Source of the DNA: JADFAK01 sp047615865
Lineage (GTDB): Bacteria; Bacteroidota; Bacteroidia; Flavobacteriales_D; Sanyastnellaceae
DNA length: 64,000 nt
Assembly (NCBI GenBank): GCA_047615865.1
Contig: JBLHIB010000002.1
Coordinates: forward strand, 1 to 64,000
Direction of reading: 5' to 3'
This document shows, in pieces, positions 27,343 to 36,470 of the stretch. The notes under the pieces were generated by a model. It was not told the DNA's origin. It saw only the letters and a program-made list of their open reading frames with translations, and did not search any database. Each line of letters begins with the position of its first letter. Within the stretch, counting starts at the first letter, position 1. Position numbers and translations under genes: made by a program.

Positions 27343-30300
27343 ATGAATTTTAAGAACGTTTCACTTTTCGCCTTCCTACTTGCACTAATTAGCGTGCAAA
27401 GCTATGCACAGAGCGAAAGCCCTTGCGCCTCTGAAACAATTTACCAAGATCTGATTCAGAATGATCAAGTATTCTCTAGAAGTATGTTCTATCTGAATCA
27501 GCGGCTCTCAGAAATGTCTCATGACAACGAGTTTCGAGCGAGCGAAGAAATATATACAGTGCCTACAGTGGTCCACATTATACACGAAGGAGAAGGCATC
27601 GGTCAGTCCAGTAATATCACCGATGAGCAGATACTTAGCGCTATAGCCGCTCTCAATGAGGACTTTCGGAAAATAGCTGGAAGTAATGGCGACGGAGAAG
27701 GCGTTGATGTGGGGCTAGAGTTTTGCCTCGCTTCCCGTGACCCTTATGGAAACCCATCTACCGGTATCGTCCGAGTCGATGGATCTACGGTTGCAAATTA
27801 TGCCGACATGGGAATTGAAGCCTCTGGTGGCGTCGGTGCAAATGAAGCAACGGTCAAAGGACTTTCAACATGGCCTCGAGAAGAGTACATGAATATTTGG
27901 GTAGTCAATGAAATTGAAAATAATGATGCTGGTGGCGGCATCCAAGGTTTTGCTTATTTCCCATTCAACAACCCCTTGGATGGGATTTGTGTTTTGTACA
28001 ACGCATTTGGTACAGTCGGAAATCTGAAATCCAATACGGATATGGGCCGAACACTTACCCATGAAGTAGGCCACTTCCTCGGTCTATACCATACTTTTCA
28101 TGATACCAATGATTGTGATGGCGAAAGCAACTGTGACTCTCAAGGTGATCGAGTTTGTGATACACCTGCCACTCCGCTATCTTCTGTTTGCTCTGCGCCT
28201 GCATGCGGCATCCAGCAGGTAGAAAACTACATGGATTATACTTCAGAGACATGTCGTAACATGTTCACCGATGGACAAAAATCGAGAATGCGTGCGACCC
28301 TATTGAGCGACCGTCAAACGATTATAGATTCATTTGGCTGTATTCCTGTAACGGATTACGACGCTGGAATCGCATCCATAGAGTTTCCGGGACTATCAAT
28401 TTGTAGTTCTGCTTTCGAACCAGAAATCATTCTTACAAATTATGGAAGTGAAACGCTCACATCTGTAGATGTAACATACCAAATTGACAACGGGCCTTCT
28501 CAAAGTTATAGCTGGACTGGTAGTTTGGGACAAGGTCTGTCTGAAAATGTAAACCTTCCCACCATTTCGGGCGCAACAGGCATTCGCAATATCAGCATCA
28601 CTTGCGCTTCACCAAATGGTGTGAATGATGAGAACTCAGGAAATAATTCAATTGACAAGACATTTGAGATTTCAAGCGGAGAAGCGCTCCAGTTAGAAAT
28701 CAACATCGACTATTTTGGAACTGAGACCACTTGGATGGTTCACGACGAAGAGGGAGCTGTTGTCTCGACTGGCGGTCCATATATCAACAATGCACAAGGA
28801 ACCATATACAATGAATCAATTTGTGTCAGCGGAGGCTGCTATGAACTCACGATGTTTGACAGTTATGGCGACGGAATGAGTTTCCTAACTGGTTCCTACG
28901 CTTTGTATGACGGCGCGGGCGACCTCGTAGCAGAAGGAACAGGTAATTTCGGTCCTGAGGTAACCCACAGCTTTTGTGTAGATGAGGTTATTTCAAATGA
29001 TCCTCCTTCGGCAAATTTCAACTCATCGTCAGATACCGCATGCTCTGGCGGCCAATTGGATTTTTATGACGCTAGCGCAAATGGCCCAACTACATGGGCT
29101 TGGACTTTCGAGGCTGGAATCCCAGCTTCTTCGAGCAATGCATCACCTCAAAATATTACATATAACAGTGCTGGAACTTATGATGTCACGCTCGTCGTAA
29201 CCAACGACGGAGGATCAGACACCTTTACCTCAAGCGTTACAGTAGCTTCTGGACCATCGGTAGCCATGTCTTCATCAAGCATCTCATGCCATGATGGAAA
29301 TGATGGTTCGATCACTGCCAATGTAACAGGATCAGGTCCTTACGACTACAATTGGAGCAGTGGAGGTTCTTCTCAGACAGCCAATGGTCTTTCAACAGGA
29401 AATTATTCTGTTATGGTAATAGACGACAACGGATGTATAAGCCAAGCCAGCCTATTCATGTCCAATCCTAACGACATGAACTTGTCGTTGATTGTCGAAG
29501 ACCCTCTTTGTTTTGGAAGTGAAGATGGCAGTATTCAAGCAAATGCTTCAGATGGCAGCGGCGGATATTCATATGTCTGGAATAACGGTGACAATGATTC
29601 AAATGCCAATGACCTTGCTGGAGGCGCTTACTCCGTCGTCGTCACGGATGCCAATGGTTGCACAAAAACTGCATCAGCTTCACTAGACAACCCTTTAGAT
29701 ATCCAATTGACTGTATCAAGCGAACCTACATCTTGCCCCGGTTTTGGAGATGGCAGCGTATTGGCCAATGCCTCTGGCGGTGCAGGTGGATTCACATATG
29801 CTTGGAGCAATGGCCTCAGTATAAATGAAATTGAAGGACTACCTGCAGCCAATTATAGTATTGTAGTAACTGATAGCAATGGCTGCACAAGAAACAGCGC
29901 AATAGCTATTGAATCTCCAGAAGAAATTGAAGTGCAATTGTTTGACTTCGACATTGCCTGCGGCGGGAGCTTAGGCTCGGCCAATATAGACCCAATTGGG
30001 GGAACCGGAGCTCTTACGATAGCATGGAGCTCGGGGGATTCGGGAATGGCTATTGACCAACTCGAGCCAGGGAATTATTCTGTGACAATCACGGATGCCA
30101 ATGAATGCGCAATATCAGAGTCCTTTGAAATCACCTCCAGTGATGCTTTGAGTATCCAGTTAACCGTTGATGAAATCACGTGTAATAATGCGTCCAATGG
30201 CTCAATATTGGCTAGCGCAAATGGGGGCTCAGGATCCTATACTTACGACTGGAACCAAGGATCTACGGAGGATGAGATAACCAATCTTACTCCAGGAACT

Positions 30301-31692
30301 TATACCGTCAATGTACAAGATACAGAAGGCTGTCCAGGTGAGGCTTCTATTACCATAGACCAACCAGACGCTATTTCTGTCGTTTTGTTTAAAACAGACA
30401 TTTCATGCCACGGAATAGATGATGGTGCGATCTCGTCAACCATCAATGGCGGAACAACACCTTATGAATACCATTGGAATAACAACAGCGCTGAACCAAA
30501 TCTTGTCGGACTCACGCAAGGAAACTATGCGCTAGGAGTATCTGATATTTACGGTTGTGAAAAATCAGCTTCCATAAGTGTAGTCGAACCATCTGAACTT
30601 GTCATCTCTCTTGATCTTCTGGCAAATGAAACCTGCGAAGGCAATGACGCCTCAGCAATCGTTAATATTATGGGTGGAACTCCAGATTATCAAATCTTCT
30701 GGACCAACGGATCCATCTTCCAACAAAACGATGAGTTGTCAGCTGGAAACTATTCTGTCACAATCACAGATGGCAATGGATGCGTAGTATCGGAAACGAT
30801 GAACATCGTGCACGACTGCGAGACGGCTGCGCCAACGACGATGCTTTCTGCCGATTACTGCGGATCAATGGGATTGACTTTGGACAATTATATCTCCTGC
30901 GACCCAATTGAAAACGCAGAAATGTACCAATGGAAATTTGAAAATTCTTCAATAGGAATGTGGCAGGAAGAAATATCACTGGGCAATAACACTACATTTT
31001 ATCTTTCGGAAGTTTCTTCTATCGTTTATGGCATAACAATCAATGTATCCCTCAAAACCTTAGTTGATGGGACATGGTCTACTTACGGTGAAGTATGCCA
31101 AATAACCATGGCGGAAGATATTCCAATCACGCAGCTCGTCTCGAGTGATTGCGGAATGGAAGGTGCCACTCCCGGGACAATAATCATGTGCGATCCAATT
31201 GCAGGTGCCTATGCCTATGAATGGAAGTTTAGCGCCAATGATTTCGAAAATACTTTCACGACTTATATGAATAGCATCTCGCTCATATCTGATATGATGA
31301 TGTCCGATTTGACTGAATATAATGTTGCTGTTAGAACTCAAATTGGAGACAACTGGAGCGAATGGGGAAGCGTTTGTACGGTCTCTATAGACTTTGGAAC
31401 ATTTGTTGAAGAAGGCAATAACGAAGGAACCAATTTGCAGATATTCCCGAACCCGAACAACGGAGAAAAAATATCCATAGAAATAAGTAACCCTGGACAG
31501 GGAGTTGACGTAATAGTGCTTGAACTATTTAATGCCTCTGGTCAATTGGTTGATACAATTGCGATTCCAACTGATTCAAGCGGCTACTTGAAAACAACTT
31601 ACACATTTGAAAACAAACTGTCAGCAGGAATGTACTTTATCAAGTATTGGCTTAATGACAGAGCCCTCGAGAAAAAGATAATAGTCAGATGA
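27343..31692 (+). CDS. Secreted M43 (pappalysin-like) metalloprotease with seven SprB repeats and T9SS type A domain
   Basis: Protein of 1449 residues from the ATG at 27343 (signal peptide VSLFAFLLALISVQSYAQ). The metzincin zinc motif HEVGHFLGLYH is at 240-250, with the Met-turn segment ENYMDYTS about 55 residues later. C-terminal to the protease lie a CARDB-like domain (about 345-450), a DSYGDG module near 510, a PKD domain near 560-640 (WAWTFEAG), and seven SprB repeats about 645-1160 of about 75 residues each (CxGxxDGSI...W..G......L..GxYxVxVTDxNGC). Two related fibronectin-like segments and a type A sorting domain (IFPNPNNGEK, AGMYFIKYW) end the protein. By family it digests extracellular protein and is secreted by T9SS. 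It is followed by a strong terminator at 31727. Confidence 0.92.
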   Translation: MNFKNVSLFAFLLALISVQSYAQSESPCASETIYQDLIQNDQVFSRSMFYLNQRLSEMSHDNEFRASEEIYTVPTVVHIIHEGEGIGQSSNITDEQILSAIAALNEDFRKIAGSNGDGEGVDVGLEFCLASRDPYGNPSTGIVRVDGSTVANYADMGIEASGGVGANEATVKGLSTWPREEYMNIWVVNEIENNDAGGGIQGFAYFPFNNPLDGICVLYNAFGTVGNLKSNTDMGRTLTHEVGHFLGLYHTFHDTNDCDGESNCDSQGDRVCDTPATPLSSVCSAPACGIQQVENYMDYTSETCRNMFTDGQKSRMRATLLSDRQTIIDSFGCIPVTDYDAGIASIEFPGLSICSSAFEPEIILTNYGSETLTSVDVTYQIDNGPSQSYSWTGSLGQGLSENVNLPTISGATGIRNISITCASPNGVNDENSGNNSIDKTFEISSGEALQLEINIDYFGTETTWMVHDEEGAVVSTGGPYINNAQGTIYNESICVSGGCYELTMFDSYGDGMSFLTGSYALYDGAGDLVAEGTGNFGPEVTHSFCVDEVISNDPPSANFNSSSDTACSGGQLDFYDASANGPTTWAWTFEAGIPASSSNASPQNITYNSAGTYDVTLVVTNDGGSDTFTSSVTVASGPSVAMSSSSISCHDGNDGSITANVTGSGPYDYNWSSGGSSQTANGLSTGNYSVMVIDDNGCISQASLFMSNPNDMNLSLIVEDPLCFGSEDGSIQANASDGSGGYSYVWNNGDNDSNANDLAGGAYSVVVTDANGCTKTASASLDNPLDIQLTVSSEPTSCPGFGDGSVLANASGGAGGFTYAWSNGLSINEIEGLPAANYSIVVTDSNGCTRNSAIAIESPEEIEVQLFDFDIACGGSLGSANIDPIGGTGALTIAWSSGDSGMAIDQLEPGNYSVTITDANECAISESFEITSSDALSIQLTVDEITCNNASNGSILASANGGSGSYTYDWNQGSTEDEITNLTPGTYTVNVQDTEGCPGEASITIDQPDAISVVLFKTDISCHGIDDGAISSTINGGTTPYEYHWNNNSAEPNLVGLTQGNYALGVSDIYGCEKSASISVVEPSELVISLDLLANETCEGNDASAIVNIMGGTPDYQIFWTNGSIFQQNDELSAGNYSVTITDGNGCVVSETMNIVHDCETAAPTTMLSADYCGSMGLTLDNYISCDPIENAEMYQWKFENSSIGMWQEEISLGNNTTFYLSEVSSIVYGITINVSLKTLVDGTWSTYGEVCQITMAEDIPITQLVSSDCGMEGATPGTIIMCDPIAGAYAYEWKFSANDFENTFTTYMNSISLISDMMMSDLTEYNVAVRTQIGDNWSEWGSVCTVSIDFGTFVEEGNNEGTNLQIFPNPNNGEKISIEISNPGQGVDVIVLELFNASGQLVDTIAIPTDSSGYLKTTYTFENKLSAGMYFIKYWLNDRALEKKIIVR

Positions 31693-31726
31693 TATAGGGT
31701 GGAGACCAATTAACTTTGGTCAACAA

Positions 31727-31770
31727 GAAAGCCTTGCAATCCTTACGGAGAGCAAGGCTTTCATTTTTTT
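31727..31770 (+). terminator. Rho-independent terminator after the M43 protease
   Basis: An 11-bp perfect stem (GAAAGCCTTGC at 31727-31737, GCAAGGCTTTC at 31752-31762) with a 14-base loop is followed by ATTTTTTT. It lies between convergent genes and may also help stop minus-strand transcription. Confidence 0.85.
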
Positions 31771-31790
31771 AATACTTTGGCATTTGTCTT

Positions 31791-32816
31791 TTATTGAGCG
31801 CTCGCAATCGGATAGTAAACATGGGTTACCCACTTGGATGTGTCTGGCTCATTCCTAGGACCAGCGATATACATCTCGTAAGGCGCGCCAATTACTTGGA
31901 GTTGCTCGCAAGCAATAAATGTATCCATTGCCTCCCACGTTTCATTGGACGTATCATAAGAGCCCAAGTGCTTGCCCAATAGATAATCTCCGGCAACTAG
32001 TATTCCATCACTCAAGCCTTCAGGTGCTTCTTGCTCCCCAACGACAGGTATTGCAAATTCCATATCTGCTTCATAAGTCGTTTCGTCAAACATATGGTAA
32101 ATCGCAAAAGGCATAGAAGTCGTGTCCATTTGAACATCGTTCGTAAGCATGTGCAGCATAATCTCGGCATAATTCGCTGCATAAATCTCTGGAGAAATAT
32201 CATCCACCTTCAAATGTGCCGCTTTACCTAAATAGTAAAGATTCCCGTTCTGGACAATCTCTGGTGAGAAATCAGATTTTGGCATGGCCTCAACAATTCC
32301 TTTCAAATTTTCAAGGCCTATTTGAAAGTCGGGACCTACAGCCTCATCCATAGGCATAATCAAAGGCATAAAAGTCATTGGAAATTTAAACTCTCCAAAG
32401 AATCCCCAAGAAACTTTGACTCCTTCATCTACTTTGTCTAAAGTGACATATCCATCTGATTCAGATTCAAAAGGTCTAGTAAAATTCAGATGGTATTCCA
32501 TCTTCGTTTCCGATAGCCCTGTGCAGGTCATCATACCTGCTCCTACATCATCGCTGGCGCTCTCCCATGTGTAACTGCTTCCTACAGTTCCCAATTCACC
32601 GCTGTACGTGTACACAATATCACTCGCTTTTTCGTTCCATGGGCTCCATACATTCCATTTTTCCCAATTCGTAGTCTGATCATATACATCACCGTAACAT
32701 CCATCGATTACAACAGACCTTTCAACTTCGTACGAACCATCAGCTGTTAGCCCCACAATGACGAAGACCGCAACAAGAATAGCACCGATTGCGAGTAAAA
32801 CTTTCAGAAATTTCAT
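31791..32816 (-). CDS. Membrane-anchored SRPBCC plus GyrI-like domain protein
   Basis: Protein of 341 residues. An N-terminal membrane helix (FLKVLLAIGAILVAVFVIVGL) is followed by a SRPBCC/polyketide-cyclase-like domain at about 30-170 (YEVERSVVIDGCYGDVYD, WNVWSPW, YTWES) and a C-terminal GyrI-like small-molecule binding domain at about 185-338 (PFAIYHMFDET, DGILVAGDYLLGKHLGSYD, WVTHVYYPI). This two-domain architecture is common in Bacteroidota, where the GyrI half resembles the effector-binding part of BmrR/Rob regulators but has no DNA-binding domain. The ligand is unknown. A TACATTTG element stands 45 bases upstream. Confidence 0.85.
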   Translation of the reverse strand: MKFLKVLLAIGAILVAVFVIVGLTADGSYEVERSVVIDGCYGDVYDQTTNWEKWNVWSPWNEKASDIVYTYSGELGTVGSSYTWESASDDVGAGMMTCTGLSETKMEYHLNFTRPFESESDGYVTLDKVDEGVKVSWGFFGEFKFPMTFMPLIMPMDEAVGPDFQIGLENLKGIVEAMPKSDFSPEIVQNGNLYYLGKAAHLKVDDISPEIYAANYAEIMLHMLTNDVQMDTTSMPFAIYHMFDETTYEADMEFAIPVVGEQEAPEGLSDGILVAGDYLLGKHLGSYDTSNETWEAMDTFIACEQLQVIGAPYEMYIAGPRNEPDTSKWVTHVYYPIASAQ

Positions 32817-32861
32817 GAGCAGGTGGTATTGGTTATTAAATGATTTGGAGTAGGTTCAAGT

Positions 32862-32869
32862 CAAATGTA
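32862..32869 (-). promoter_or_regulatory. Bacteroidota -7 element (TACATTTG)
   Basis: TAnnTTTG match on the minus strand, 45 bases before the ATG at 32816, in the divergent region shared with the DUF819 gene. The -33 element is not clear. Confidence 0.4.
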
Positions 32870-32920
32870 AATAAATTTTACTTGTTTAGCAGTTCGAGCA
32901 AAAAGCCAAGCCCCAAGACC

Positions 32921-34210
32921 ATGGAAAACACAGCATTAATTACCAATGACGCAGTAGTATTAGGAATGTTGCTGTCAATTCTGGCCCTTGTATTTATTAC
33001 CTCTTCAAGTAAAAAACCAGCTTTTCAAAAATTCTACAAATATGTTCCTGCCTTACTCCTGTGCTATTTCTTGCCGGCATTGCTGAATACTTTTGGAATT
33101 GTAAATGGGCATGAAAGCAAACTCTACTTTGTGGCTTCCCGTTATTTACTGCCTGCCAGTTTGGTTCTATTGTGCCTCAGTGTTGACATGAAAGGGATTC
33201 TAAATCTAGGTCCCAAAGCGCTCATTATGTTCTTCACAGCAACAATCGGAATTGTAATTGGAGGCCCCACGGCTCTTTGGATCATCAGTTTCATTCATCC
33301 CGATGTGCTCGGCGGTGATGCGGTAGATGCTTTTTGGCGTGGACTCTCAACTATCTCAGGAAGTTGGATTGGTGGTGGTGCCAATCAAACTGCTTTGAAG
33401 GAAATATCCGAAACAACGGAGACACAGTTTTCAATCATGCTTTTGGTCGACGTATTCGTAGCCAATATTTGGATGGCCTTCCTTCTAGTAGGAGCCGGCA
33501 TGAGTAAAAAGCTAGACAAAATATTGAAAGCCGATTCTACAGCGATCGACGAACTCACATCTAAAGTTGAAAATTACCAAGCTGGTATAGCTCGAGTGCC
33601 GTCGTTCAATGATTTAATCATTATGCTCACGATCGCTTTCGGTTGTGTGGCCATTGGTCATTTTGCTGCCGATTTACTAGCCCCGCTATTTGGTGACTAC
33701 ATTGAAGGCGTGCGACTGGCAAATCCTGATTCTGCCATTGTCTACCTAAGTTCTTTGGGCAAACAATTCTTTTGGTTGGTCCTCCTTGCTACTATTCTTG
33801 GTGTTGGACTGTCATTTACGAAGCTCAGAAAGTATGAAGGTGCTGGTGCATCAAAACTAGGTAGCGTCTTTCTTTATATTTTGGTAGCATCAATTGGACT
33901 GCATATTGACTTCGAAGAGGTAATTAACAAATGGCAAGACATACAATGGGTCATCTACATTGGCTTCATTTGGATGTTTGTCCACATCGTAACTCTCCTC
34001 ATTGTCGCCAAAGTCATCAAGGCGCCATTCTTCTTTGTGGCTGTTGGCAGCCAAGCCAATGTTGGAGGTGCAGCTTCTGCGCCAATTGTTGCCTCAGCAT
34101 TTAGTCCGGCCCTCGCTCCTGTTGGAGTTTTGTTAGCTGTTCTAGGATATGCCATTGGAACAATAGGCGCGATCGTATGCATGGAGCTCATGCATGCCAT
34201 TTCAATGTAA
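32921..34210 (+). CDS. DUF819 family integral membrane protein
   Basis: Protein of 429 residues from the ATG at 32921 (MENTALITNDAVVLGMLL); further upstream in-frame starts lack a sensible N-terminus. It has about ten hydrophobic segments with the DUF819 signatures FWRGLSTISGSWIGGGANQTALKE, here seen in two parts (FWRGLSTISGSW and IGGGANQTA), and near the end GSQANVGGAASAPIVASAF and LLAVLGYAIGTIGAI. A soluble loop around 205-235 separates the halves. The family (YjcL-like) is thought to be a transporter; the substrate is not established. It is probably a single-gene unit, divergent from the SRPBCC gene. Confidence 0.88.
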   Translation: MENTALITNDAVVLGMLLSILALVFITSSSKKPAFQKFYKYVPALLLCYFLPALLNTFGIVNGHESKLYFVASRYLLPASLVLLCLSVDMKGILNLGPKALIMFFTATIGIVIGGPTALWIISFIHPDVLGGDAVDAFWRGLSTISGSWIGGGANQTALKEISETTETQFSIMLLVDVFVANIWMAFLLVGAGMSKKLDKILKADSTAIDELTSKVENYQAGIARVPSFNDLIIMLTIAFGCVAIGHFAADLLAPLFGDYIEGVRLANPDSAIVYLSSLGKQFFWLVLLATILGVGLSFTKLRKYEGAGASKLGSVFLYILVASIGLHIDFEEVINKWQDIQWVIYIGFIWMFVHIVTLLIVAKVIKAPFFFVAVGSQANVGGAASAPIVASAFSPALAPVGVLLAVLGYAIGTIGAIVCMELMHAISM

Positions 34211-34328
34211 GACAAGACTTTTCCGCACATGTAGGAAACCTGAAAAATCTGTTTAAGAATTTTCCGAATTGCTTTATTTCCCCTTTCCGAAACATTTTTG
34301 TGTCAGCTTGCGTAATAAAAGCGCATAA

Positions 34329-34796
34329 ATGACACACATGCGAACTATAACTATTCTACTCTTACTATTGTCGTCTTGGACAATCAATGCTCAAGATGCA
34401 AACCAACAGACTTATTTACTTAGGTCTCTTGTTACAGTTTCCAATGTTGATTTAAAACCAGCTGTTGACTTCCTGCGAACCAGTTTGCCAGAAGGCAGCT
34501 CCTGCATGATCAACAATGTGAAACAAAACATCACAATCATTGACAGCGCAATTGATATTCCATCCCTTATCGACGATTTAAAGGTAAGCGGATACAGATA
34601 TGCTTTGGCCAAAGGACCATGCGATGATTTATACAAGGCAGAAATTCAGAAGGAAATCTACATTTCCGAAAAACCTGCAGAATACCGTGCAGCAATCACC
34701 CCCGATTATCTAATATACACTAAAGCCGAATTCGATCATTTTAGTCAGCTTAAGCAGGCGCGAATTATTTTGAGTGACAACACTAAAATTAAGTGA
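34329..34796 (+). CDS. Small secreted protein of unknown function
   Basis: Protein of 155 residues (152 from a second ATG at 34338). The signal peptide is convincing (MRTITILLLLLSSWTINAQ). The mature region is about 130 residues with two cysteines (SSCMIN and GPCDD) that could form a disulfide and a possible ferredoxin-like pattern; no named family recognised. No sorting domain is present, so it is probably periplasmic. Its stop overlaps the GTG-like beginning of the decayed T9SS gene, suggesting the two once formed an operon. Confidence 0.7.
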   Translation: MTHMRTITILLLLLSSWTINAQDANQQTYLLRSLVTVSNVDLKPAVDFLRTSLPEGSSCMINNVKQNITIIDSAIDIPSLIDDLKVSGYRYALAKGPCDDLYKAEIQKEIYISEKPAEYRAAITPDYLIYTKAEFDHFSQLKQARIILSDNTKIK

Positions 34797-35993
34797 GACA
34801 GGCTCGCTTATATCTCGTTTTAGTATTGCTTTTTATGAGTTCAGCTGTATTTGGACAATGTCCAAACGACAACGATTTCTACATTGCCTTAACGCCGAGC
34901 ACAAAAGTTGATACCCAAACAGAGAATTGCGCCTAGGGAGGAGACCATATGACGGTAACCGTCGAAACTGGATCATCATACACTTTCATATCTTGTGGCA
35001 CTAGCTGGGTAACATTCTTACCTTGTATGATACAGATGGTAATTTAATCGACTACAACGATGACCAATGCGGATGGCAATCAAAAATTGTCTGGACTGCA
35101 GATTTCGACGGAGTTGTTTTGATTCTTATAAATGAATATTATTGTGATTCGAACAATGATTGTAGAACAATATCCGTAACATGGAATTCGTCTGCGACAG
35201 GTCCTGAAACAAGTGTATCCCCGACAAATGATGCATGCAGTGATGCCATTGCTATCGATTGTGGCGATGCAATTCCAGGATACACCAGCCTAGCAGATTT
35301 TGATTATGCTGAAACTTTTGATTGAGGAGTAGCTATAGAAGCACCAAGTGTGTGGCACTCATTCGAAGGAAGTGATCAATACACCACATTCAGTGTCTGT
35401 GGAGCGGAAAATTACTTATCCTCAACTGTTCGATTCAACTTCCTGTGGACTTATTATATTTCACCGGGGAAGCACGCCCCTCTAAAAATGAATTAAAATG
35501 GGCTACTCCAGCTGAAGTCAATAACTCACATTTTGAAGTTGAACGGAGCAGGGATCTGGATGATTAGGAAGTTATTTCGATCATTCCAGGAATGGGGCGT
35601 GTATACGTCGAAACCGAATACCTTATCAATGATCCAAATCGTCCTTTTGGCACATCTCACTATCGCAAAGCAGCTTGACAACAACGGCGAATTCAGCTAC
35701 TCTGAAATTATTGCACTCGAATACAATACCGCAGTTGAATTGCTATCGTTTTATCCGAATCCAACCAGAACCAATATTAATGTCTCAGTAAAGGCCTAAG
35801 AAACAATCCTAAGGTAGTTTTGGCTTACGAACTTAGCACGTAAAGTGATGGATTTCATGCTCCCTCTGGAGGCCGGAGTGAACTTGTTTGCTTTTGATAA
35901 CTCCTCGATTACACCAGGACTTTACACCATTCAAATCAGCAACGACCAGCAGCATTCTCTTTGCACAGAAAAAATATTCAAAAACGTAGCTAC
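34793..35993 (+). pseudogene. Decayed T9SS-sorted secreted protein
   Basis: A chain of coding fragments in all three plus frames rebuilds one exported protein. It has a signal peptide (ARLYLVLVLLFMSSAVFGQ), a domain with TVTVETGSSYTF and LYDTDGNLIDYNDDQCG, a segment DACSDAIAIDCGDAIPGY, then VDLLYFTGEARPSKNELKW, HFEVERSRDL, QLDNNGEFSYSE and a type A sorting domain (FYPNPTRTNINVSV, PGLYTIQIS). In-frame stops occur at 34934 (TAG), 35323 (TGA) and 35565 (TAG); frameshifts lie near 35010, 35420, 35655 and 35800. All three stops fall where relatives have Trp, so single G-to-A changes of TGG explain them. The intact gene at 36467 shares the second half of the architecture. Too many lesions for a sequencing error. 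Confidence 0.85.
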
Positions 35994-36041
35994 TAGTCAT
36001 CATTATCAAGACTTAAACTCCTCCTCATATTTTCTTTATCG

Positions 36042-36063
36042 GACTAATTTTCGTAAATTAGTC
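36042..36063 (+). other. AT-rich hairpin before the 36093 gene
   Basis: A perfect 9-bp stem (GACTAATTT and AAATTAGTC) with a TCGT loop ends 29 bases before the ATG at 36093. It may be the terminator stem of the former upstream gene or part of a leader. The second arm runs into TAGTCTTG, one base off the -7 consensus. Confidence 0.4.
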
Positions 36064-36092
36064 TTGCCCAATTAAAACAACGTATTATCGAA

Positions 36093-36470
36093 ATGCTTTC
36101 CGCTACAGTAAAGATATCTTGTTTAATCATTTTAATTTGCTCTGCATGCCTAATAAATGCGCAGTTCAAAGCTGAAATTATGCTCTTGCCTCAAACTCAT
36201 TTGAACGAGGTAAAGTTTTCAGAACAATCCAATAATATAATTTTTGAAGAAGAAAGCCTCTCGGCAAATGGTTCAATAGAAATCGAATCAACAAGTCCAG
36301 CGGAAATTCTTATATTCTTACAACATGAGCCACGCGTTGGTCTTGTCAAGACATTCTTTAGTCTATCAAAGTTCCCGGAGCTTCAAGAGAGTTTTCGTGC
36401 TGTATCATATGATCTCCGCAAGTCAGAATTGATTCTGGAACAACAAGAAAACGGAACCAACACTGAATGA
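36093..36470 (+). CDS. Small secreted protein coupled to a T9SS gene
   Basis: Protein of 125 residues with a signal peptide (ISCLIILICSACLINAQ). The mature 100 residues are mostly beta and charged helix, with no cysteines and no recognisable domain. Its stop overlaps the ATG of the following T9SS protein by four bases (ATGA), the tightest possible coupling, so a shared role such as accessory or chaperone is possible but unproven. It could also be a remnant of a larger protein, but the signal peptide and intact frame argue for a real gene. Confidence 0.65.
   Translation: MLSATVKISCLIILICSACLINAQFKAEIMLLPQTHLNEVKFSEQSNNIIFEEESLSANGSIEIESTSPAEILIFLQHEPRVGLVKTFFSLSKFPELQESFRAVSYDLRKSELILEQQENGTNTE

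Noticed and set aside
35023..35325. Stand-alone 100-residue secreted protein
   Set aside because: It lacks its own signal peptide; coding similarity continues on both sides across stops and frameshifts, so it belongs to the pseudogene.
34934..35567. Stop codon reassignment or programmed read-through at Trp positions
   Set aside because: Frameshifts in the same gene and normal use of TAG and TGA as stops in neighbouring intact genes point to ordinary decay.
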